From assembly GCA_003731675.1 (NCBI GenBank), contig RCNQ01000186.1:1-8324 (forward strand): a stretch of 8,324 bases of DNA. Reading direction: 5' to 3'. Below the pieces are notes generated by a model, which had not been told where the DNA came from, searched no databases, and saw only the letters and a program-made list of their open reading frames with translations. Below are positions 1 to 5,053 of the stretch, in pieces. The DNA is from Bacteroidetes/Chlorobi group bacterium ChocPot_Mid. GTDB lineage: Bacteria; Bacteroidota; Ignavibacteria; Kapaibacteriales; UBA2268. Every line of letters begins with the position of its first letter. The first letter of the stretch is position 1. A program made the translations under genes and the position numbers.

Positions 1-2
1 CA

Positions 3-461
3 GTTGCCAAAAAAGATTTAGGATTAATGGCAATGGCTTATGGTACAGTTTATGTCGCTTCCGTAGCTTTTGGAGCTAAAGATGACCAGACTTTGAAAGC
101 CTTTTTAGAAGCTGAAGCATACAATGGTCCGTCAATTATCATTGCTTATAGCCATTGCATTGCACACGGTATTGATATGTCAACTCCTTTGAAACATCAA
201 AAAGCGGCTGTTGATTCAGGGCAATGGTTACTTTACAGATATAATCCTGATTTCTTAAAAGCCGGGAAAAATCCATTGACTCTGGATTCAAAGGAACCAA
301 AGATCCCTGTTGCAGAATATATGAATATGGAAACAAGATTCAAAATGCTATTCAAAACTCAACCTGAAATTGCTAAAGAAAATTACAAACAAGCACAGAT
401 TAATGTTGAGAACAGATATAAATACTACAAATATCTTGCAGAAAGAAAATTTGGAGAATAA
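3..461 (+). CDS. nifJ: Pyruvate:ferredoxin (flavodoxin) oxidoreductase, C-terminal part (5' end outside window)
   Basis: The frame is open from base 3 with no start of its own, so this is the last 152 codons of a longer gene; the ATG at 27 is internal. The enzyme oxidatively decarboxylates pyruvate to acetyl-CoA and CO2 in the cytoplasm and passes electrons to ferredoxin or flavodoxin, using thiamine diphosphate and Fe-S clusters. What is left is the end of the thiamine-binding domain VI: AYGTVYVASVAFGA, then PSIIIAYSHCIAHGID, then a HQKAAVDSGQWLLYRYNP block typical of single-chain (about 1,170-1,200 residue) PFORs. The cysteine of YSHCIAHG (codon 156-158) matches, from family knowledge, the distal ligand of the proximal [4Fe-4S] cluster contributed by this domain. 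The tail is rich in K, E, Y and N, ending in ERKFGE. The next gene starts 77 bp downstream on the same strand. The family is certain; ferredoxin versus flavodoxin as partner cannot be told. Confidence 0.93.
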   Translation, partial: VAKKDLGLMAMAYGTVYVASVAFGAKDDQTLKAFLEAEAYNGPSIIIAYSHCIAHGIDMSTPLKHQKAAVDSGQWLLYRYNPDFLKAGKNPLTLDSKEPKIPVAEYMNMETRFKMLFKTQPEIAKENYKQAQINVENRYKYYKYLAERKFGE

Positions 462-484
462 TTTTTTTTAACAGCATAATAAAC

Positions 485-513
485 TTGAATCTGAATATTA
501 TGAATTAAATAAT
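485..513 (+). promoter_or_regulatory. Possible promoter for the dihydroorotate-dehydrogenase-like gene
   Basis: TTGAAT (485-490) and AATAAT (508-513) are separated by 17 bp and resemble sigma-70 type -35 and -10 boxes, with 4 of 6 and 5 of 6 matches. A start near 520 would give a leader of about 20 bases that contains the GGAG at 529-532. The 77-bp gap after nifJ shows no hairpin terminator, so read-through from nifJ is an equally good explanation. AT-rich spacers produce such matches by chance. Confidence 0.2.
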
Positions 514-538
514 GAACTAAAATATACTGGAGATTTTT

Positions 539-1531
539 ATGAATTTAAAAACAAAATATCTTGGAATGGAATTGAAATCACCATTAGTGATATCTGCTTC
601 TCCACTTTCCGAGAAAATAGAAAATTTAAAAAAACTGGAAGATAACGGTGCTGCTGCTGTTGTTCTTCACTCACTTTTTCAGGAGCAGGTCGAAGCAGAA
701 CAAAAAGAACTGCATCATTTCACCAGTGCTACTGAATTTATTTCTGCTGAAGCTATGTCATATTTCCCAGAACCTGATGAATTCCGTTTAGGTCCCGAAG
801 AATATCTCAACCACATCAGAAAAGCCAAAGAAGCAGTGAATATTCCTGTAATAGCCAGCTTAAATGGCACTTCTTTAGGTGGGTGGATTGACTATGCCGA
901 TGTTATTCAGCAAGCAGGCGCAGATGCACTCGAACTAAATCTATACGATATACCTACTGGTCTGGCTACTTCAGGTGGTGAAGTTGAATCAGAATACATC
1001 GAAGTTGTTAAAGAAGTCAGGTCTATTATCAATATTCCATTAGCTGTAAAAATAAGTCCGTATTATTCTAATATGGCTAATATGGCACTAAGGTTTAAAG
1101 AGGCAGGCGCTGACGCTTTAGTTATGTTCAACAGATTCTATCAACCTGATATAAATCTTGATGAACTAGAAGTTGAACCCAAAGTAGCTCTTAGCCATTC
1201 TGGCAGTTCACGACTTGCTATGCGTTGGATAGCCATACTTAAAGGAAGAATTAATATTGACTTTGCCGCCACAAGTGGAATCCACACAGGTAAAGATGTT
1301 ATCAAAGCATTGCTCGTTGGTGCTAACGTAACTATGATGGCATCAGCTCTTCTCAAAAATGGCATTGGTTACTTAAAAGTCATCGAAAAAGAAATGGTTG
1401 ACTGGCTTGTCGAAAAAGAATACAAATCTGTCGAACAGATGATTGGTAGTATGAGCCAAATGAAAACACCTAATCCCGGTGCTTTCGAAAGAGCTCAATA
1501 CATGAAAGCTCTTACCAGTTATAAGTTCTGA
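539..1531 (+). CDS. Dihydroorotate-dehydrogenase-like FMN TIM-barrel protein
   Basis: A 330-residue, full-length protein of the dihydroorotate dehydrogenase fold family. It starts at ATG 539 with GGAG at 529-532, seven bases ahead. Family features are the N-terminal TKYLGMELKSPLVISASPL (class 1 DHOD-like entry strand), IASLNG at 105-110, LELN at 131-134, VKISP with Lys171 (FMN-contacting lysine) and the C-terminal phosphate-binding segment SGIHTGKD (246-253) followed by GANVTMMASALL. In true dihydroorotate dehydrogenases the asparagine is followed by SCPN or a similar loop carrying the catalytic Cys/Ser; here the segment reads NLYDIPT, so the normal catalytic base is absent. Proteins of this type are usually labelled only 'dihydroorotate dehydrogenase-like', and I recall them near PFOR genes. 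The position 77 bp after nifJ suggests a role linked to pyruvate oxidation or its electron flow rather than pyrimidine synthesis (inference). No pyrimidine genes of the de novo pathway are present. Transcription probably ends at the hairpin at 1549-1581. Confidence 0.85.
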   Translation: MNLKTKYLGMELKSPLVISASPLSEKIENLKKLEDNGAAAVVLHSLFQEQVEAEQKELHHFTSATEFISAEAMSYFPEPDEFRLGPEEYLNHIRKAKEAVNIPVIASLNGTSLGGWIDYADVIQQAGADALELNLYDIPTGLATSGGEVESEYIEVVKEVRSIINIPLAVKISPYYSNMANMALRFKEAGADALVMFNRFYQPDINLDELEVEPKVALSHSGSSRLAMRWIAILKGRINIDFAATSGIHTGKDVIKALLVGANVTMMASALLKNGIGYLKVIEKEMVDWLVEKEYKSVEQMIGSMSQMKTPNPGAFERAQYMKALTSYKF

Positions 1532-1548
1532 TGCAATTGTTTATTTTC

Positions 1549-1581
1549 AAAAAAGGGGTAATGAAAATTATCCCTTTTTTT
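1549..1581 (+). terminator. Rho-independent terminator, possibly bidirectional
   Basis: Six A's, GGGG and TAAT (1549-1562) pair with ATTA, T, CCC and a T run (1567-1580) around a GAAA loop (1563-1566), a GNRA-type tetraloop. On the plus-strand RNA G1558 pairs with U1571 as a wobble; on the minus-strand RNA the same position is an A-C mismatch. The hairpin is therefore better formed for the plus-strand gene ending at 1531. It also lies 9 bp past the stop of the converging minus-strand gene and has a poly-T tract on either side, so it may serve both. Confidence 0.82.
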
Positions 1582-1589
1582 ATAATATT

Positions 1590-1913
1590 TTATTCTTTAA
1601 TAGACGGAACCCATAAATGCTTTTCCATATTAACATGCTCACCAATGAATTCAATACCTTCAGCTTCAAGCATCTCTCTCATCATATCTGGTGTGGCAAA
1701 GTATCTCTTGCCTGTCAATTCACCATTTCTGTTCACAACTCTATGGCATGGAATCGATAAATCTCCTGCTACTGAATTCAAAGCCCAACCAACCATTCTC
1801 GCAGAGGATTTCAAACCAATTGCCTCACCAATATGCCCGTAAGTAGATACCTTGCCATAAGGTATCTGCCGAACAATCCAAAAAACCTTTTCAAAAAAAT
1901 CCTTATCTGGCAT
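1590..1913 (-). CDS. MGMT family protein (Atl1-like alkylated-DNA binding / methyltransferase domain only)
   Basis: A 107-residue protein consisting only of the DNA-binding and active-site domain of O6-alkylguanine-DNA alkyltransferases; Ada and Ogt proteins are about 160-180 residues or more, with an extra N-terminal domain. Visible are the IPYGKVSTYGHIG segment (17-29) with the conserved Tyr25, the helix-turn-helix region with SARMVGWAL (37-45, Arg39 as the base-flipping arginine), and IPCHRVVNRNG (54-64). Cys56 sits where the alkyl-accepting cysteine of MGMT lies, so direct repair is chemically possible. The following NRNGELTGK is more typical of short Atl1-type proteins (COG3695 style), which often carry W or A at that position and only flag O6-alkylguanine for nucleotide excision repair. 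Which activity applies is unclear. The start at 1913 fits the usual family N-terminus, though upstream there is only a weak GAAG. The gene converges with the dehydrogenase-like gene and diverges from the NUDIX gene. Confidence 0.88.
   Translation of the reverse strand: MPDKDFFEKVFWIVRQIPYGKVSTYGHIGEAIGLKSSARMVGWALNSVAGDLSIPCHRVVNRNGELTGKRYFATPDMMREMLEAEGIEFIGEHVNMEKHLWVPSIKE
1845..1867. repeat. Perfect 9-bp inverted repeat inside the MGMT-like gene
   Basis: AGATACCTT (1845-1853) and AAGGTATCT (1859-1867) are exact reverse complements separated by 5 bases. They fall on codons 16-23 of the minus-strand gene (the conserved IPYGKVS region), 47-69 bases into the coding sequence. Because the protein motif is strongly conserved, the repeat could be a coincidence of codon choice, or it could form an early mRNA hairpin. 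Confidence 0.5.
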
Positions 1914-1963
1914 TCAGCTTCACTACAAAATTTTATAAAACAAATAACTTTAATATCCGTTGC

Positions 1964-1993
1964 TTGACAAAATTAATTGATAATAATTAGAAT
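1964..1993 (+). promoter_or_regulatory. Predicted sigma-70-like promoter of the NUDIX gene
   Basis: A perfect TTGACA (1964-1969) is followed after 18 bp by TAGAAT (1988-1993, 5 of 6 matches to TATAAT). It is in the 95-bp divergent gap between the MGMT-like gene and the NUDIX gene. A transcript starting near 2000 would have a leader of only about ten bases before the ATG at 2009, with no Shine-Dalgarno sequence. The box match is good, but the main promoter consensus of this lineage may differ. Confidence 0.45.
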
Positions 1994-2008
1994 TAAAAAT
2001 TAAGTTTG

Positions 2009-2647
2009 ATGAATCACAATCACAAATTGATTGAATTTTTAAAAATTAGACTGGCTAATCCATTGACTGGATTGGACTCCCAAAAATTAATGGCTCCCAC
2101 AACTCCAAAAGATTTTTTCCGTACATTCAAACCTACTGAAACAGCACAAAAAAGTGCAGTCCTGATTTTATTGATTAATAATTCTGAAGATTTCGATATT
2201 TTATTTACACTTCGGAGTAAAAATATCAGCCATAGCGGTCAGATAAGTTTCCCGGGTGGCAGATGTGATTTAGGTGAATCAGCCGAGCAAACAGCCCTGA
2301 GAGAAACATTTGAAGAAACCGGTATAAAATCAAACAGCATCACACTTTTAGGCAGATTGACTGACCTCTTTGTCCCTCCATCTGACAACATTATTACTCC
2401 TGTAGTAGGTTATATGGACAAAATAATAAATGTTACTCAAAACTCAGATGAAGTTGAAGAAATTTTCTTTGTCCCTCTGAAAAAGCTCATTAGCTCTGAA
2501 CACAGGAAAATCGAGCAATGGAATTTTAATGGTATCAATGTTAATGTACCTTTATGGGATATACACCCAACCACACCTTTATGGGGTGCAACAGCAATGA
2601 TTACTTCAGAACTGGTTGAACTATGCAAAGAACTTTATAAAAAATAA
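2009..2647 (+). CDS. CoA pyrophosphatase-type NUDIX hydrolase (NudL/YeaB family)
   Basis: A 212-residue cytoplasmic hydrolase expected to cleave coenzyme A or its derivatives to 3',5'-ADP and phosphopantetheine, as known for the NudL/Pcd1 group. Residues 84-106 form a full NUDIX box, GRCDLGE...RETFEETGI, with catalytic Glu102 and Glu103 binding Mg2+. Just before it, FTLRSKNISHSGQISFPGG (66-84) matches the UPF0035-type signature that separates CoA pyrophosphatases from other NUDIX enzymes. The late LWGATAMI (191-198) is also typical. Length fits the family (about 190-220). I chose ATG 2009; an in-frame TTG directly before it (2006) is a less likely start. There is no clear ribosome binding site. 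The membrane-protein gene follows after 32 bp on the same strand and is probably cotranscribed. Confidence 0.88.
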   Translation: MNHNHKLIEFLKIRLANPLTGLDSQKLMAPTTPKDFFRTFKPTETAQKSAVLILLINNSEDFDILFTLRSKNISHSGQISFPGGRCDLGESAEQTALRETFEETGIKSNSITLLGRLTDLFVPPSDNIITPVVGYMDKIINVTQNSDEVEEIFFVPLKKLISSEHRKIEQWNFNGINVNVPLWDIHPTTPLWGATAMITSELVELCKELYKK

Positions 2648-2679
2648 TTTTTAATTCATTAATAAAAACACTTGTAACT

Positions 2680-3087
2680 ATGCTCAACAAATTAACAGAC
2701 CTTCTGATGTTTCGTCAGCCAACAGACGAAGACAATCAAAGCACTGAACCAGTCGTTACAACAGGTTCCATACTATGGGGAGTGCTTTTACGTTCAGCAA
2801 TTCTGATACTCATTATATCACTTCTGCTCGAAAGCCTGTCAATGAGACAACATTGGTGGCTAATGCTTTTTGCCTTATGGTTTTTAGTAGCTTATCCCGC
2901 TTGGTTACAATATAAAAAGTTCCAGGAAAGAATCCAGAATTTTCAGGAAGAAACTCTTTGCGGTTCCTGTAAACACTTCGAAGCAAACAGCCAGCTATGC
3001 AAAATTTATGACCAGCATGTCAGCACTGAATATATACCTTGCGAAGGGTTAAGTTGGGAACCGTTAAACGAGTTCCCTGAAGATTAA
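2680..3087 (+). CDS. Small membrane protein with a four-cysteine C-terminal tail, unknown function
   Basis: A 135-residue protein that I cannot assign to a named family. Residues 1-30 are polar and acidic. Two hydrophobic helices follow, about 32-50 (LWGVLLRSAILILIISLLL) and 58-76, giving a hairpin in the inner membrane with both ends on the same side. After a basic, Q/E-rich stretch (77-92) comes a tail with Cys94, Cys97, Cys107 and Cys121 in the pattern CGSCKHF-x7-LC-x13-C, then EGLSWEP. The spacing suggests a zinc or Fe-S binding knuckle and resembles small cysteine motifs in uncharacterised proteins; metal binding is inference. It follows the NUDIX gene by 32 bp, so the two are likely one operon, though a shared task is not evident. 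Its TAA stop is formed by the same TTAA that ends the opposing GWxTD gene. There is no clear Shine-Dalgarno sequence. Confidence 0.75.
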   Translation: MLNKLTDLLMFRQPTDEDNQSTEPVVTTGSILWGVLLRSAILILIISLLLESLSMRQHWWLMLFALWFLVAYPAWLQYKKFQERIQNFQEETLCGSCKHFEANSQLCKIYDQHVSTEYIPCEGLSWEPLNEFPED

Positions 3088-4535
3088 TAATTCTTAATTT
3101 CAACAAGTTTATAAATATCATTTGATAATGTTTCGAAAATAAACATCTTCTTTAAATGGTCATATCTCCAGACTTCATATGCCTTGTTATCGGATAATCT
3201 TCTTTCATTACCTGATGGTGGACCATAAAGTATATAGATTTTTCCCCTATCTGATTTTACTCCATTGGGTTCACTCATTGATTTCAAATTGAACAAAGCA
3301 TAATCTACCCTTTTGAAGTATTCTGCCATTGATTCATTATATACTGTTGCTGGTGTGGGGTCTTCCTTTTTCCACCACTTCCATATTTCAAATGAATAAT
3401 CATCTTCTCTGGCATCCTGCATCTTTTTGTATTCATCATCTTTCAATATATAATACATTGATTCTAATGCAAATTTCGGCTTTTGTAACGACACAGGCAT
3501 TTCTTCCCATAAAACCTCAAAAGAATACTTCATCGTATCATTAGATTTATCTTCCACTACTTTTAATTCATACTCGCCTGGCACCAAATCATCTATCGGA
3601 AGATTAATATTAATCAAACCATAATTCAAATCACCTTCACGAAAATTACCCTGTGATTTTACTTCATTTTTTGTGTCTCTGTCTTCCATTGACTCAAAAG
3701 CTAATTCAACAAGATTAATATTATTATCCGATATTTTTATCCGATGATTCTTAGCTGGAACTATTACAGAATTAACATTATAATCCGTTTTCCATTTGAA
3801 TTCATATTTTTTATTCTGCCCAATAAATTTACATGAGTAATTGAACTTAGAAAATTCATTTTTAAAAGATACAGGAATAATAATTAGCGGATTCCTTGAC
3901 AAAAATGATATCTTGTTTCTTAAAATAAATGGTATAAACTTCTGATTGTCATTATCACTTAATTCTACAAAAACAGGTTTTCCAATTGTTGGCTTGCTGA
4001 AAAAATTTTCAAGACTGTCTTTATGCGTCACTTTCTTAATTGTTAGATTCGATTTGTCTGTTAATCTGATATCAACATCATAATTGTTTGTTAATATTCT
4101 ACTTGAAATTGCACCAACAATATAATCACTACCAGATATGGTTTTTTCAAAATTATCAACAAAAATTGTGTCCTGCCATATCTCTTTATTCCTTATAATC
4201 CCTTCTTTATCTTTAAATTCGATTTCAATTTTTGGTATTGAAAAAAATTTATTAATCACATTACTTGCTAATCCATACTTCTCGAATGTTATCATATCAT
4301 AAGAAAATCTGAAAAAAACCATCGCTTCCGTTGAATCTTTGACCAAAGAAGGAAAATAATGTGTTTCAGTATAAAATTTCTTCCCGAGATTGTATAAATT
4401 TGCTTTATCAATATCAGTCCTGAATTGCCCATATCCTTGATTTGATATAATCAAGAATAATATAATCATAAACAATATTCTCACGGTATAAATTATCCGT
4501 CGCGTCACAAATAATCCAAAAGATTGTATGCTCAT
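3084..4535 (-). CDS. GWxTD-domain secreted protein
   Basis: A 483-residue protein with an N-terminal export signal: basic TRRIIYTVR, then hydrophobic ILFMIILFLIIS (20-31) and NQGYGQ, with probable cleavage near 36. The first 340 residues are beta-rich, with many K/N/D residues, and match nothing I recognise. The C-terminal part (about 350-480) is a GWxTD domain: ALESMYYILKDDEYKKM, IWKWWKKEDPTPAT (384-397), YFKRVDYA, then SDRGKIYILYGPP (428-440) and YEVWRYDHLKKMFIFE (453-468), ending NDIYKLVEIKNY. The signature motif is altered: GVKSD (425-429) replaces GWxTD. The domain is known in Bacteroidota, Ignavibacteria and Acidobacteriota; its function is not established. The ruvX stop is 74 bp upstream with no hairpin between, so the gene may be the tail of the ispF operon. 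The ATG at 4535 was chosen because the next Met lies inside the signal helix. It has no evident ribosome binding site. Confidence 0.82.
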   Translation of the reverse strand: MSIQSFGLFVTRRIIYTVRILFMIILFLIISNQGYGQFRTDIDKANLYNLGKKFYTETHYFPSLVKDSTEAMVFFRFSYDMITFEKYGLASNVINKFFSIPKIEIEFKDKEGIIRNKEIWQDTIFVDNFEKTISGSDYIVGAISSRILTNNYDVDIRLTDKSNLTIKKVTHKDSLENFFSKPTIGKPVFVELSDNDNQKFIPFILRNKISFLSRNPLIIIPVSFKNEFSKFNYSCKFIGQNKKYEFKWKTDYNVNSVIVPAKNHRIKISDNNINLVELAFESMEDRDTKNEVKSQGNFREGDLNYGLININLPIDDLVPGEYELKVVEDKSNDTMKYSFEVLWEEMPVSLQKPKFALESMYYILKDDEYKKMQDAREDDYSFEIWKWWKKEDPTPATVYNESMAEYFKRVDYALFNLKSMSEPNGVKSDRGKIYILYGPPSGNERRLSDNKAYEVWRYDHLKKMFIFETLSNDIYKLVEIKNY

Positions 4536-4609
4536 AATAAGTTATCGTCATTAATAAATGTTAAAATATAAATGCTATTAAGACAAAAACGATATTGAAT
4601 GGAAAATAT

Positions 4610-5053
4610 TTATTCCATCTCACTTAAGAAATCCCGTAATATCACAGCCGCTGCAACTAAATCACTTGTCCCTTTCCTTGACCTGTCCTTTTTCTTCTTA
4701 CCAATACTTATCATTGTTTGAACAGCTCTTCTCGTAGAATAAGATTCATCAAAAGTAAAAATTCTAACATCAGTCAAATCCTGCAATTTTCCGATAAACT
4801 CATCAATAGCTGTTAATACATCAGTCTTTTTATCATCTTCCCTTTTTGGTATCCCGACAACAATTGCAGAAACTTTTTCCTTTTCAATAATTGCCAATAA
4901 ATCATCCCAAAAAGTTGTTGAATCTGTTTTAAGTACCTTCAATGGTGTTATAGAAATATGCAATTCATCGCATACAGCAATACCTGTCCTTTTAAGACCA
5001 TAATCAATAGCTAAAATCCTTTTCCCTTTTATAATTTCAGATGTGTTGTTCAT
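4610..5053 (-). CDS. ruvX: Putative pre-16S rRNA nuclease / Holliday junction resolvase RuvX (YqgF)
   Basis: A 147-residue RNase H-fold protein of the YqgF/RuvX family, of usual length (about 135-150). In bacteria the family matures the 5' end of 16S rRNA and was earlier proposed as a Holliday junction resolvase. The expected acidic residues are present: Asp17 in ILAIDYGLKRTGIAV, Glu103 in TFDESYSTRRA (usually DER.TT) and Asp131 in KGTSDLVAAAVILRDFL. The VVGIPKREDD segment (65-74) replaces the commoner GLP.n.dG loop. The ATG at 5053 overlaps the TGA of the histidine kinase gene as ATGA, so translation is probably coupled to it, and no separate Shine-Dalgarno sequence is seen. Having ruvX as the last member of an ispF-kinase-ruvX unit suggests production in step with a housekeeping transcript. 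Family assignment is firm; which nuclease role matters here cannot be seen. Confidence 0.9.
   Translation of the reverse strand: MNNTSEIIKGKRILAIDYGLKRTGIAVCDELHISITPLKVLKTDSTTFWDDLLAIIEKEKVSAIVVGIPKREDDKKTDVLTAIDEFIGKLQDLTDVRIFTFDESYSTRRAVQTMISIGKKKKDRSRKGTSDLVAAAVILRDFLSEME

Noticed and set aside
1531..1842. Plus-strand open frame of 103 codons after the dehydrogenase-like gene
   Set aside because: It runs through the terminator hairpin and lies antisense to the well-supported MGMT-like gene; its protein has no recognisable motif.
2001..2008. TAAGTTTG matching the Bacteroidota -7 box TAnnTTTG before the NUDIX gene
   Set aside because: It abuts the ATG at 2009, so transcription would begin inside the coding sequence.
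2006..2008. TTG as start codon of the NUDIX gene
   Set aside because: An ATG follows immediately in frame and is the more likely start; only one residue is affected.
3329..3544. Plus-strand open frame of 71 codons inside the GWxTD gene region
   Set aside because: It is antisense to a clear domain-bearing gene, has low-complexity composition and no initiation signal.
4536..4609. Possible separate promoter or small RNA between ruvX and the GWxTD gene
   Set aside because: The 74 bp is AT-rich without a convincing box pair or stable hairpin, so nothing specific can be claimed.
4601..4616. Palindrome-like GGAA...TTCC at the end of ruvX
   Set aside because: Only the outer 4 bp pair cleanly, the centre is mismatched, and no T run follows on the minus strand that would make a terminator.
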